A stretch of DNA of 64,000 bases from Ephydatia muelleri (GCA_013339895.1 JABACO010000004.1:6335582-6399581); one strand, 5' to 3'. Positions 34,940 through 46,963 are shown, counted from the first letter of the stretch. The notes: generated from the letters alone by a model not told the origin. Made by a program: numbers and translations.

Positions 34940-35605
34940 GTTTATATATTTACCTGTGTGTGCATGTATGGAAGGGAAGGGACAGGAGAGAAGTATCTAT
35001 ACTGTATTCTTTGTATGCCTGTGTTTCCCAGCAACCCTTGGGCCTCAGTGGTTATGACAGTTGTGTTAAGTCAGAGATGTTTTGATAGCCTTTCAAAACC
35101 TAAACTTATGTGGTTAGGTTGGAGACAGGCCATCACAGCTGGAATCAGTATCTTTCCAGGTGCTACATCCTAAACCCAGTGCCATCCCACCTCCAAATTT
35201 TGCATATAACCTCTCCATATTGAAGACTTTTTGTGACATTTAAAAGGTAGAATTTGGTATGGCAGATCAATTGTTATCTAATTATACAAAAGGTGAACGA
35301 CAGAAATTATTTCACCACACCCACTTAATAAAGTTTAAATATCCCTCATAATACCTTCATGAAGGAGCTTTTATTTAATGCTAAATTGATTGTGATATGT
35401 GAAGGGGTACACAAAATACATGGCATCAAAAACACAGTGTCCAAGGAAAAGGTCACAATCATGTCCAATAATATCTCCACGACCACAGACCTCTAGGTGG
35501 TGACCTTTTGTATTTAGTCATGTCTCATGACCCCCTTACCCATAAAATAAGTTTGGGAGAAATTCGAGACCGACATGCAGAAAGTTGCGTACACTAGGCA
35601 TGGAA
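34940..35605. other. Non-coding DNA, nothing recognised
   Basis: Single-copy sequence between the pseudogene and M29 array 4. Only short frames were seen. Confidence 0.5.
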
Positions 35606-35610
35606 TTACT

Positions 35611-35830
35611 CCACACTCCCCCTCACCAGTCATGTCTCCCCCCACACTCCCCCTCACCAGTCATGTCTCCCCCACTCTCCCCCTCACCAGTCATGTCTCC
35701 CCCACACTCCCCTCGCCAGTCATGTCTCCCCCACACTCCCCTCACCAGTCATGTCTCCCCCTCACCAGTCATGTCTCCCCCACACTCCCCTCACCAGTCA
35801 TGTCTCCCCCACACTCCCCCTCGAGGACCA
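35611..35830. repeat. Minisatellite M29, array 4
   Basis: About seven units, ending in the same CCCCCTCGAGGACCAGTCAT junction as array 2 (29862). Confidence 0.95.
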
Positions 35831-37462
35831 GTCATATCCTCCCCCTGATGATTACAGACACCATAATATGTTCATTCACAGAACAGAGCACCTCCTCCCA
35901 GTAGAGAGATTCAGTACTATCACCCTCCCAGCTAGTCCTTCAGATCACGTGATTCATGTAGTTGGGTGACTCGGGCTGCTTTCCACAGTGTTTGGAGTAG
36001 AATTATAGCATTAAAATTAGGCCTTGCATGCTAAAATGTGTGTGTTTTATGTTGCACCACCCACTAATGAACCCAACCTATTGCATGTTGCATTCGTAGG
36101 TCCAGTATAGCTACTCAGAATATATCAGAGGACGCAGACCTATGTGTGCTGCTGTAAAGCTGGGTTCAAAGAGACATTGGCTGATAGTTACGCCAGTTGC
36201 TTATTAACTACCCATCATTTGTATCGTGATAAGAATATATTCGTGTTCTGCTTGCATGCTCAGACGCTCTGCAGACAACGTATTCCATCATTACATAACA
36301 TCATTGAAGTGTTCTGTATCGAAGGAGGCGGGTCATGTAAACAATGCACATGCACTCACATTACACATGTACTCGAACAGACATGCTTTGGCATGAGGCC
36401 AAGTGCAAGAAGCTTTGAAGCATCAAGTGTGGCAAATGGCACACAGATGACTAGTTTCTATATTTATTTTAACTGATTTACACGTGTCACTCAGAAGCAT
36501 TCATATACATAAGCCCATACCAAGAGAGGTACATAACCTCATTATATTCATTACAGCATCACTGGCCTATCATTGAGGTACAGCTGTACAACAGCACACG
36601 TTTGCTGCAAGGGATGGTTTATCATGAACCTGCAGGGTTACATGTTTTGTAAGTGTCAAAGCATATCCAGAAATGTGTGGTCAAAGGGAATTGACGATTG
36701 TTGCGGTTTGTACATTCGCGTATACTTCCGGATAACTCCCATAGACTTGATTGTTGATTATAAACGTAGGTACATTATTTGTGGCTATCAACATTGCTTC
36801 ATGTACATATGACCTTGATTTAGACCAAAAAACACTGTTTTGTATTGCAAATGGTTGTAATTTTGTGAAAACACCACTTTCCATAGAGATGTATGGAAAT
36901 CCAACTTTTGCACACTTAATTAATGTATTCTGCAGCTCATAATTCTTACACAAGTTTAGATTCAGTTTTTGTGGGCCTCCAGAATAAGTGATCGTGCAGT
37001 TGTATTATTATTTTTAGAGGTATTTAAATTAAAAAAATTTACCTAGTTTAGATTTTGGCCATTTGAATTTTAAATTGTTTTGGGTCACAAGGACTAGGAT
37101 TCAATTAGCGCCATCTTGTTGAGTGTAGCTTCCATGGATACGGATATATGGCTACATGCAACACAATAAATTAACTGGTACATTGGCTAGCTTAGCGTAT
37201 ACGTATACGCTATTACAGTTAAGTTACTGAGTACTAGCTAGAGCTCTAGTATAGCTGGCTCGAGCTCGAGTCCAGGACATCTATTCGATATTCGCTGGCT
37301 GTACCAAGGAGTACTAACTAGTAGCATTAGTTGTTGGCTGTACCAAGTGAGAGTATACATGTAAGTGTTCTGTGCGTGCGTGTGTGTGTGCGCGCGTGTA
37401 TGTGTGTGTATCTCTTGTGTAAATGGCTATAAATCTATCCTTTCTCCCTCTCAGTCTGCATG

Positions 37463-37523
<61 letters not shown>

Positions 37524-37745
37524 GTATCTATGATCTCTATATGTATGTGTGATGTGTATGCTAGCTTGTGTATAAGTTTTGATTTGAAAAAGCTCATTGA
37601 AATACAACCATCCCATATGTGAGGATAACACAACATTAGTACTATTTTGAATGCATCAGATGGAGAGACAACAATCGGCATCCAGTATGAAAGTGGGAGA
37701 GTGGTAATAAGTACATTTAACTTGTACTGGTACTATCTCTGCAGT
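35822..37745. repeat. Segment D2, copy 2
   Basis: Second copy of 29862-31790, with small indels and a longer GT array (37466-37520). The palindrome TAGCGTATACGTATACGCTA is conserved at 37193-37212. Confidence 0.85.
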
Positions 37746-37921
37746 CTGCACCCAAACCCTCAGTTGTAAAATACTATGGACAAAATTTCTACAATTCAGG
37801 AGCCCTTTCCTTTAATGCAAAACTAAGTTGTTTGTGAAGCCAGAACAGTCAGACTATGAGCTGTGTGTGTTGTTAGTGTGTGTGTATGTGTGTGTGTGTG
37901 TGTGTGAGTGTGTTTGTACAG

Positions 37922-37928
37922 TGTGCGT

Positions 37929-37983
<55 letters not shown>
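37922..37983. repeat. (GT)n microsatellite
   Basis: A pure TG run after an imperfect one (37866-37912). The following DNA to about 38255 copies 26335-26625. Confidence 0.97.
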
Positions 37984-37984
<1 letters not shown>

Positions 37985-38439
37985 CAGGGTGCAAATGAGC
38001 CTTTAACCCAGTTATATAGTGAGGAAATAATTTCCTAAGTCATTGTCTGTAGAATTAGTTAATGATGTACACATACACAATCACATACTGTTATGTGCTC
38101 AGCTGTGATCAGCTTGGCTGATTCACATTCCCAGTAAAAGACACACCCACATTTGCAGCTGTCATGGTACATGTGTGAAAATATGATCATGTGTTTGGTG
38201 GTTTAAATAGGGTTACACACCTTTGGGTGTCAGTCTAAGTGTCTGTGAACATGCTGCAAAATGTGTGTGTGGCAAATGTGCACTGTAAACTATTCAAAAT
38301 AGATCTGGACTGTACAGGTATTTTGTTAGGATGGGCCATGTGTCTAGCCAATCCACCACTCTTTTACACATGCCTACAAGTCATCAGATTTGTAATGATG
38401 CAACATTTTCTCATTGTGTTTGATATGTGTTGTTGGCAG

Positions 38440-38504
38440 GTCTGGAGAGTGGAAGGTTCCTTGACAATGACATAGACCATGAAGATTGGCTGGAGAGCAA
38501 ATGA
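38440..38504 (+). CDS. Terminal exon ending LDNDIDHEDWLESK, copy 1
   Basis: After a GTTGGCAG acceptor a 65-bp exon encodes LESGRFLDNDIDHEDWLESK and a stop. The copy at 50016-50080 has the identical protein sequence while differing at two bases. An acidic C-terminus like this is typical of the last exon of a spliced gene, but the gene cannot be named and no upstream exon was recognised. Confidence 0.4.
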
Positions 38505-39029
38505 TGGACATAGAACTTTGTGGGTTGGGTGCAACTGTTGTAATCTGGTATGGGAGTGGTGTTTTCAGTCCTGCTTTGGTTTAATCCTAGAAGATGGGCC
38601 CACTCCCACTCAAAGTATGTATGTCCGTCTATCTGTAGGTGGGAGTGTATGTTTTGTAATTTGTTCTTTTCTGTGTTTGTGTGTGATTTTGTGTTTGTGT
38701 GACAATGTGCACAATGAACATTTAACCAATCTGACCTGGAGTAAAGGTGTGTGATATGCTATATAGGGGAATAGGGAGGGAAGAGGAAATGACATTGGAA
38801 CATTTCTAATTATTGTACAATCAGTTTACTTGTTAATACTGGTACCTCTTTGGTGCAGTGTAGTATAGTACGGAACACAAGCGCAGAGAATGATGATCTC
38901 TAACACAAGTACAGTTGAATTACACTGTTGAGAGAGGCATTAAAAGTTTGTTCCTGCATTTTAACAGGAGATGTGTGTGAAATAATAACATTGAGATATT
39001 TTAATAAGGTCATTTTTATACATTCACGT

Positions 39030-39130
39030 GATATTAAGGTCATTTTCAAAACAATCACGTGATCGCGCGATCTCGAAGTTGTGCACAAGTAAACTGATCG
39101 ACACATGGAAACGTTGGAGCCAAAGAATAG
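39030..39130 (+). promoter_or_regulatory. CACGTG module with METLEPKN mini-exon, unit 2
   Basis: Same module as in unit 1. CACGTGAT occurs twice (near 39026 and 39057), and the ATG is at 39105 with the donor-like GTAAAC after 39130. It lies 2.2 kb upstream of TRIM-NHL copy 2, with R1 (39210-39400) and block U (39570-40250) between them. Confidence 0.4.
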
Positions 39131-39569
39131 GTAAACCATTATTTTTTTAAACTGGGTGGGTAAAATGGTGTGAAGTTCATTATCCTAGCTAGTGTTTCTC
39201 ACAGTGCAGTAGAGGCGAGTGCATTTCAGTTGCGTTGTAAGGGTTAAACACACATACTGTTCATGGCGGCTTGTGTCATTGTCATTCTTCGGCGGTGCAT
39301 TTGGATCATGGACGTGATTTTCTAATGCATTTGAACATTACACTGTACTACATGTGTACGCACGTTTACACCCAACGCTCTCCGGGTGACGAAGCCACAC
39401 TACCACTCTCGCTCTTTCTTACTTGCACGCATAGCTCGTGGGCATATGAATGGCGCACGTGATGAGTTTCCAATCCGATGCAATGATGGAGACTGCAGAA
39501 TGTATTCACTAAAGTGTAAGTAATCAACTAAACTACGTAATGGAATAGATGAGCGTGATTAGTTCTTGT

Positions 39570-40250
39570 GCTTTCACATCACAATTACACTTCCAATCCG
39601 TTTAATCCATCTCAAGGAGTCAGACTCTTTCAAATCTCGCTTTCCGCCAGTATTGTTAGCTGGAACAGACATAATTCGATCCTATGTGGCTTTTCAGCTG
39701 GCCATAAGTGTAAGCCACAAGTACTGGCTTGGTGGAGGACAGGTGAAGGGGCAGGTGGAACACTAGCCTGCAGATGGTGTTGTGGCCTCTTTGCCTCAAT
39801 TGCCATACTTCCCCGCAGCCAATGGCATGCAGGACCAACCCAACTCCTGGCATTTGGGTCCATTGGAGTGGAGCTTGTGGTCCTCATCTGCATAGGCTTC
39901 CCTATCCTGTTCACACGACTCACCCAAGATGGCAGAGCAGTGGTGATGTAATGGTGATATCTAATGTGGCAGGTTTGCCTCTGTCCCGTCCAGCAATGAG
40001 AATGTCAGCAGGTGTGGTGTGGTCTCTTGTTATGCCATGACCCTTCTCCACACTAACTGTTCATCATGTTGGCATGACAACAGAGGTCAACGACCACATC
40101 CCACATGCAGTTAGGGTATATGGCCACATCTCCCTCATGCCTGCAGGTCATGGCATGGTGATCAAGAGGATCAAGAGCAGTATCTGGACACAATTAGCAA
40201 CAACCACATCCCATAAGTCATCTGCTGGTAATGGAATTTATAAGCCATCA
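39570..40250 (+). repeat. TRIM upstream block U, unit 2
   Basis: Same block as 17590-19020, in single form. The frame 39568-39951 includes GVELVVLICIGFPILF, but the corresponding frames in the other copies are broken, so coding is doubtful. Confidence 0.6.
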
Positions 40251-41291
40251 ATATAAGAAGGATATTTCAAATCAAGAAATTATGTTTGTTGGCATAGCAT
40301 GCTTGTCAATTATTGTGATGGAAATTTCTGAAGACAGGCTTCAATCGATACGGACTTTGCGTCGATGGTCAATTTATGCATTGAAAAATTTGTAAAATTG
40401 CATCGATGGAATATTTTCTATTTTAAAATATGTACACAGTATGTATTGTGTTTTTCAGAAACTGTCTATCGTCATCAAATAATCAAAATAACCCTCAAAA
40501 TCTGCTTCCAAACTACCTTCCAAATCACTATTGTTAACCTACATGAACACGTGTGGGCAAAGTGTTAGCTTTTTGTACTTGATGATGTTTTTATTAATTT
40601 GTTTTGTAATAGTATTTCTTTCACTTAGGTATGGCTATGTACTGTTAATTGGTATCCATTTGATATTGAAATTCAATTACCTTAACCACTGGTTTAACAA
40701 ATTCAGCACATTGATTATGTTTTGACCATTATGGACACGACCAGGTTTAGGTAACCACTAACAGAATTGTCTAAGACATAGAGACTACAACGGTTGTTAA
40801 CTAGTCAGCTGCTATGTACTCCTTTTATTTCCGTGATTGAGGACCACACTCCTGTGTTCTTTTATGTTCCATCTTGCATAACTAGCTAAGAATTAACCAG
40901 GTGTCTGGATTCTTATACTGTAATACTAACCCTGTGTTGCACTTTTTGCAACATACCCATTTTAATGTTGATTTGAATGGGCTAAATAATTCAAGTGCTG
41001 CGTAAGGACTGGATAGACTACTAAATTTAGTTATTGTATTCTTCACTACCAACAGTGTGGTTATGGAGAAACCATAATATTTTAGCTATTGTCCGGTGGT
41101 CATTTATATGCTGTTATGCATATCTATAGCTAAGCATTCATCAGGTGTTTGGATTCTTATGCTACAATACTAGCCCTGAAGCTGTAACACATGTACAGTA
41201 GTTTAATTGATTTTGAATTGCGTAGGTCCATAAATTCAAGGGCTTTTGTATAGACTGCACTATTTTATTCTTCACTACCAACAGTGTGGTT

Positions 41292-43481
41292 ATGGAGAAA
41301 CCCTTTCCACACATGACCTGTGGTGTGTGCTCCAAGCCCTACAATGATCCAAGAATTCTGTCATGTTTGCACTCCTGTCTACAATGTCTCCATCATGAGA
41401 TAGAGAAAAGTGGTTCCCAACAAATGTTCCAATGTCCCATCTGTGAACAAAACATCAACATCCCAGTGGGAGGGGCCAGTGTTCTCCCTCAGAACCTCCA
41501 TCTTGGATTTGAAGTAGAGGTAGCAGGGTACATGTCCAAGATGACCAGTAACAGTGATGTAGCATGTGACCAATGCGCTGAAGGAAGCAGTGATCCTGCA
41601 GTGGTGTTCTGTTGTGCTTGCCATCACTTTCTGTGTGCCTTCTGCCTTGAACACCACAAGCGCAATCGAATAGTGTCCAGACACAGAATTGTTGGACTAG
41701 ACCAGGAGGGAGCCAGACAACTGCACACCACCATGAAGCCAGGAGATCATTACTGCTCTCAGCCTAACCATGAGGACAATAAATTGAATTTTTATTGTGA
41801 GACTTGTAGCTTGCTGGTATGCCCTCACTGCACTATACTTTCACATAAAAGCCACTCTGTGAAGGAAATATCCACAGTAGCAAAGACCCATCAAATGGAA
41901 ATCTCAGGAGCACTTGAAGATGCAAACGAGGTAGTGACAAAGCTGACTGGAGCCATTGATGAAAATAACAGGATGATAGAACAAGTGGAGATATCCAAAC
42001 GAACTGCTTTCTTGGCCATCAACCAAGCCTTTGAAATACTTCAGCAAAGATTGGATGAAAGGAAAAAGACACTATTATCGGAGTTGGAGGCCATTTCACT
42101 GTCCAAGACAACAGCTCTGACCCTCCAGAAGGAACATTTTGAGAAGATGGTTGGAGACATTGGTCACTACACTGATATGGCCTCCCAGATTCTGCAGACC
42201 CACACTGACCATGAGATTGTAGCATTGGGAGGACTCATACCCACTGAACTGCAGGCCACCCTCAAGAGGGTCCAGACCATTTCCCTCACTCCAAACCAAC
42301 ACAGCAACATATCTGTGTCTGTGAAAACAGATGATCTTGTCAGGCAGCTATCCAAATTAGGTGAAATTATTGTATTCTCCCCTTCTCCATCTTCATGCAC
42401 ATGGATGTCCACATCAGTAGCCAAGGTGGGGACCAGGTACCATGTTAAGGTACAAAGCAAGACCTCAGAGGGGGCTGAGTACCCACATGGTGGTGTAGAG
42501 GTGAAGGGTGAGATGAGGTCCAAGACCCATAATAGAGCAGTTGTGTATGGAGAGGTGGAGGACCACAGGGATGGTACCTACACCATCACCCTCACCCCTC
42601 AAACTGCTGGTCCTCACCAGCTCCTCATCACAATGGATGGTCAGCATGTACAGAATAGTCCTAATGACCTTGATGTGAGGCCTAAACGTGACTACCATAC
42701 CTTATGTAATGACCAACAAGTGATCCAGTGTAAGGCGCCTAGATGTGTAGCCATCCATGACAATGGAGACATCTATGTAGGGAGTGGTGATCACTGCATT
42801 TATGTGTTTGATCAAACAGGTCAACGGAAGAGTACCATAGGTAGTAGTGGAAGTGGTGATGGTCAGTTCTCTTATCCACGTGGTATATCCATCAAGGGAG
42901 ATGTGTTGTATGTTGCTGATAGTGGCAACGATCGTGTACAGAAGTTGACATCAAGTGGAAAGTTCCTTCATAAGTTTGGTCAGCAGGGATCAGGTCAGGG
43001 ACAGTTCAATTGGCCAGTGGCTGTCATCATTGACTCCAACAACAAACTGATTGTCTCTGACTTTAATAACCATAGGATACAATTATTCAATGAAAATGGT
43101 GGTTGGTTATTAACCATAGATGGTAATGGCTCAGGCAATCATAGTTTTCAGTCTCCATGGGGTCTTGCCTTGGACCCTCAGGGAAACATTCATGTTACAG
43201 CCCAAGGTTCAAACACTATCAAAGTGTTTAGCAAAGAAGGTGTGCATGTCAGAATGTATGGTGATTCTAATGGTCCCAGAGGACTAGCCATTGATGGTGA
43301 AGGTTACAGCCTTGTCAGTGAGAATAGTGGCAATTGTCTCTCCATCTATGATCCTGAAGGGATCAAGATCCACACAGTGGGAAATCTGAAGCATCCCCAT
43401 GGTACTGCACTAGATCCCAGAGATGGCAGTGTGTTCATTGCTTACTATGGTGCTAACACTGTATTGAAGTATTGTATTTGA
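41292..43481 (+). CDS. TRIM-NHL protein, copy 2 (RING spacing altered)
   Basis: Single-exon gene for 729 residues with the same domain order as copy 1. A 3-nt deletion at about 41374 turns CLHSFCLQC into CLHSCLQC, shortening the spacing between the zinc-binding His and the next Cys from two residues to one. That would disturb the RING cross-brace and may abolish E3 activity. The B-box 1 segment (41556-41690: ACDQCAEG, CCACHHFLC, CLEHHKRN) is strongly diverged from copy 1 while both flanks are almost identical, which suggests exchange with another family member. NHL blades differ from the other copies at the same structural positions (for example YPRGIS, DSGNDR, ENSGNC). The start ATG at 41292 is preceded by an in-frame GTG at 41286. 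Confidence 0.92.
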   Translation: MEKPFPHMTCGVCSKPYNDPRILSCLHSCLQCLHHEIEKSGSQQMFQCPICEQNINIPVGGASVLPQNLHLGFEVEVAGYMSKMTSNSDVACDQCAEGSSDPAVVFCCACHHFLCAFCLEHHKRNRIVSRHRIVGLDQEGARQLHTTMKPGDHYCSQPNHEDNKLNFYCETCSLLVCPHCTILSHKSHSVKEISTVAKTHQMEISGALEDANEVVTKLTGAIDENNRMIEQVEISKRTAFLAINQAFEILQQRLDERKKTLLSELEAISLSKTTALTLQKEHFEKMVGDIGHYTDMASQILQTHTDHEIVALGGLIPTELQATLKRVQTISLTPNQHSNISVSVKTDDLVRQLSKLGEIIVFSPSPSSCTWMSTSVAKVGTRYHVKVQSKTSEGAEYPHGGVEVKGEMRSKTHNRAVVYGEVEDHRDGTYTITLTPQTAGPHQLLITMDGQHVQNSPNDLDVRPKRDYHTLCNDQQVIQCKAPRCVAIHDNGDIYVGSGDHCIYVFDQTGQRKSTIGSSGSGDGQFSYPRGISIKGDVLYVADSGNDRVQKLTSSGKFLHKFGQQGSGQGQFNWPVAVIIDSNNKLIVSDFNNHRIQLFNENGGWLLTIDGNGSGNHSFQSPWGLALDPQGNIHVTAQGSNTIKVFSKEGVHVRMYGDSNGPRGLAIDGEGYSLVSENSGNCLSIYDPEGIKIHTVGNLKHPHGTALDPRDGSVFIAYYGANTVLKYCI

Positions 43482-43489
43482 AAAGTGAA

Positions 43490-43870
43490 TGTGATGTAAT
43501 GTGCATTAATGTGATACTCGTAGAACATTTTCAAGTGGATGTGATGTAAATATGTGAACATGATTGATATTAAAATGTGTATGGTCAACCGTATTGAGTA
43601 ATTTGCAGCTGTCCTGTTGCCTGTCGGTTACAGTATTAATTGAGTTTATATATGGGATCATTTCAGCAAAAAGGGAAAGTAGTGCACACATTATAACATT
43701 ATAACATTTCTACTATGCAATAGAAATATAACGCCTGCTTTGAAATGTATGGCTGTTTAAAATAAGAAGACTTACAACTCCATGACAGATTCCAGAAGCA
43801 ATGTGTATAGCACATTTCAGACTTTTGACTTTTAGAATGTTAAAAAAAAAAAAAAAATTAGATATCTTGA
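43490..43870. other. TRIM 3' flank and border of the large duplication
   Basis: No gene. Contains ATTAAA-like sequence near 43570, an A-run at 43842-43857 and the inverted dispersed repeat (43790-43905) that marks where the copy of 1-13 kb begins. Confidence 0.5.
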
Positions 43871-43872
43871 AA

Positions 43873-45580
43873 AAAAACACGTTAGGTCCCTTCTCGGAGA
43901 AACAATGCCATGTAATGTTACTCCAATGGTGGCAGTGATGCCTGAACCAAATTGCATGGGTGTGGCTTTTTCGGTTGTAAGTCATTTGTATTTGTGTGGT
44001 TTCCTAAAGGGGTGGGTGGGGTCATGGTGGAATGTGAGGATGACACCTTGGCCTCCTACTCAGAAGACGAAAAAGAAATGGAGAAGGCTGAGAGAGCAGT
44101 GGAATAGAAGATGGCCAAGAAACGCAAGCTGCACGATGTCAGGGTGAGAGAGGAGGCGGCCACCAGATAGGACACAGCTCCCAACCTACACAGCAACTAA
44201 GCTCCCCTAACCCTCAAGATGGCAGGTGGTGTGGTTTCCAGGCCCATGGGGTCATGTTTTCACTGTGGTGAGCTGGACCACTTCAGTGTGTGAAGAGTGT
44301 GCTGTATCCTTTGTCCAAGGGTAGTGGACACGTGGCTGGTGAGAGCACTTGGTGTAGGAGTGCTGACATAGGGACACCTAATTGTGTAGCACATGTGCGG
44401 GAGCACCTTCCATTGGTGAGGAAGGTGTTTGCCTTTATGGGTACAGGAGCTTTGTGCATCATCATGGGTTTAGGATACTTTTAAAAGTGGTTCTGTCCTT
44501 GCTTGGTTTGACCTTGGATTTAGAGAAAAGGGTGTATTTAAGTACCTGAGGCATACATTAGAGCCTTATACAGCGTTGACTAGAAGTAGCTGTAAAACAA
44601 TCAAGCCCGATGTGGCATGTCTTAGGTAGAATAATATCCATGGGTATAGCAGTGGGTGTGGCATGTAGCCAGGTTCATGACATGGGCATTGTATGCGTTG
44701 TTGGAAACCTGGCAAGCATGGTAGCATAGAGCTTCAGATTTGGACAGAATGCCTTGATGAGTTTAATGCACAACCAATATGGCATAGGCCAGCTGCAGCT
44801 AGGTGTGTGTACTCAGATGCTAGCGACACAAGGTAAGGTGGGTATACAGTAGAGCATGGCATGCATATCGCTCAGGGCAACTGGTTGCCAGATGAAGATA
44901 TGCAGAGGGAAATAATGACAGGGGGGAGGGTGCTAGAATCTCTACAGAAGCAGTAGAATCATGGATTCACTGTAGACTGGCATGGGGAGAGCAACTGGTG
45001 GGGACCACCTCCCATACCAAGGGTTATTAGGCATGCTGAGAAATATGGAGCCCATGGGACACTGTTGTTGGGAATCTGTCCTATGATGTGGCCAGCTGGG
45101 CACCATTTAAAGTGAACACATGGGCATGGCCACTGTAAGAGAGGTTGGTCAGACCTTTCAGAGCAGACTCACACTTGTTTAGCTGGAGGTTCCCCAATAC
45201 GACAGTGCTTTGCAATGAGAATATACTTTGGTGTTGGATTGCAGTGTGTATCCTACACTGTACCAGCAACAGTGTTGAGGAGCCAAGCAGAGAGCACCAC
45301 CAAGAAATACCTTGGGGCCTACCAACGCTGGAGAACCTGGGCCGATGCAAGACAAGGAGTGCCAAGCTTCCCAGTGCAGGGAGCTTCATCAGGTGCTGTA
45401 CGCGTAGCACCTCAGTGAGTCCACTGAGTCCAAAAGCTAGGACGGTAGCATGGGTTGGAGGGGCTCCAGCTGTTAAATGGGTCCCGCATAATGAGGGGGT
45501 TTAAGTAGCATTTAGGCAAAACCTAAGGTTTGGAAGGAACCTGTGACTGTGGTATGTTGACGGCATTGTGGAGGCAGTGG
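43873..45580 (+). pseudogene. Decayed tyrosine-recombinase element, 5' part, copy 2
   Basis: Second copy of 1-1500. It includes extra sequence at 44300-44570 that copy 1 lacks and continues a little further: 45515-45580 (CCTAAGGTTTGGAAGGAACCTG) corresponds to 12430-12490 of the other copy, showing that the N- and C-terminal recombinase pieces were once adjacent. Frames are broken. Confidence 0.65.
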
Positions 45581-45660
45581 GGTCATCCATCCCGTCATTA
45601 TGGGTATTGTATTGCATCTTTTGAGAACTGCACATGTGAGATCAAAATATATGTATTCAA

Positions 45661-45810
45661 GTGTGTCCCTCCCTCCCTCCCTTCCTCCCTCCCTCCCTCC
45701 CTCCCTTCCTCCCTCCCTCCCTTCCTCCCTCCCTCCCTCCCTCTCTCCACCCACAGTCCTCTCCCTCCCTCCCTCCCTCCTACCTTCCACCACAGTCCTC
45801 TCCCTTCTCC
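45661..45810. repeat. (CCCT)n-type pyrimidine repeat
   Basis: CCCTCCCTCCCTTCCT-like repeat immediately before the stray CCDC47 exon fragment. Confidence 0.9.
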
Positions 45811-45816
45811 TCCCAG

Positions 45817-45910
45817 AAATATTACTCCACCATTGTGCGCACCAAAGACCTTGACTCCTCCCTGATGGTCGTTTCGGATTCCTCATAGGCCGTCACCCTC
45901 CTGCTGTCCA
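45817..45910 (+). pseudogene. CCDC47: Stray copy of CCDC47 third exon, truncated
   Basis: After a CTCCCAG acceptor the sequence repeats the first half of the exon 4542-4723 (KYYSTIVRTKDLDSS) but has a nonsense change (GAG to TAG) at about 45886 and then jumps into sequence of the following intron. It lies ahead of the pyrimidine satellite, which itself resembles that intron. Confidence 0.85.
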
Positions 45911-45959
45911 TTGCCTCCATATCCTTGCATTGTATTATTTATCTTCTCTTTCTCTTTGA

Positions 45960-46520
45960 CTCCTACCTACCAATTCGTCTCCCTCCCTTATCTTCCTTCT
46001 CCTCCCCACTCCTTCCTCCTTCCCACTCCTTCCTCCTTCCCACTCCTTCCTCCTTCCCACTCCTTCCTCCTTCCCACTCCTTCCTGCTTCCAATTCCTTC
46101 CTCCTTCCCACTCCTTCCTCCTTCCCACTCCTTCCTCCTTGCCACTCCTTCCTCCTTCCCACTCCTTCCTCCTTCCCACTCCTTCTCCTTCCACTCCTTC
46201 CTCCTTCCCACTCCTTCCTCCTTCCACTCCTTCCTCCTTCCCACTCCTTCCTCCTTCCCACTCCTTCCTCCTTCCCACTCCTTCCTCCTTCCCACTCCTT
46301 CCTCCTTCCCACTCCTTCCTCCTTCCCACTCCTTCCTCCTTCCCACTCCTTCCTCCTTCCCACTCCTCCTCCTTCCCACTACCTTCCTCCTTCCCACATC
46401 CTTCCTCCTTCCCAGCCGTTCCTCCTTCCCCCACGTCCTTCCTCCTTACCCACTCCTTCCTCCTTCCCACCCTTCCTCCTTCCCCTCCTTCCTCCTTCCA
46501 CCTCCTTCCTCAACCCCTAC
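45960..46520. repeat. Pyrimidine satellite, copy 2
   Basis: Same unit as 1560-2412 and more regular. It follows directly on CCDC47-intron-like sequence (TATTTATCTTCTCTTTCTCT at about 45935). Confidence 0.93.
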
Positions 46521-46684
46521 CTTCCACCCCCCCTCCCCTGGTGGATGGTGGTGAAGATGAAGGGTGATCATGGGTGTGGGGATGTGTAGTCAGGGGAGGA
46601 GCACTGGTTATGGTGATATGCAGGGTAGTGAAGGAGAGGTGGTGGAAGATGAGGTGGGTAGCAGTGAGGTTGAGGTGGGTAGGC

Positions 46685-46818
46685 AGGAGGACACACAGAC
46701 ACACATACACACACATACACATGCACACACAACATACACCACACATACACACAAATACACACACATATACTCACACACACATACCACACACATACAACAC
46801 ACACACACACACACACCA
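46685..46818. repeat. (CA)n microsatellite, imperfect, copy 2
   Basis: Corresponds to 2590-2765. Confidence 0.95.
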
Positions 46819-46824
46819 TGTACC

Positions 46825-46963
46825 ATGTCGAAGCAATGGAAGAGTTCCTTGTGTGTCCAACGAAATACGTGACAGCATAGACAACCAGACCTGCCACAAC
46901 CACCAGTTCGAGCAGTCAGCCTCCCAGAACGGCTTGAGATGGACATTGGACTCCACTATCAAC
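46825..46963 (+). other. Candidate coding exon, Cys-rich, copy 2
   Basis: Counterpart of 2770-2908. The frame stays open and the donor ATCAAC|gtatgt is unchanged; differences are few (Cys to Ser, Ala to Thr). Confidence 0.35.

Noticed and set aside
39568..39951. Frame with a membrane-like stretch GVELVVLICIGFPILF
   Set aside because: The corresponding sequences in the other block-U copies have shifted frames or stops, and both strands are equally open here.
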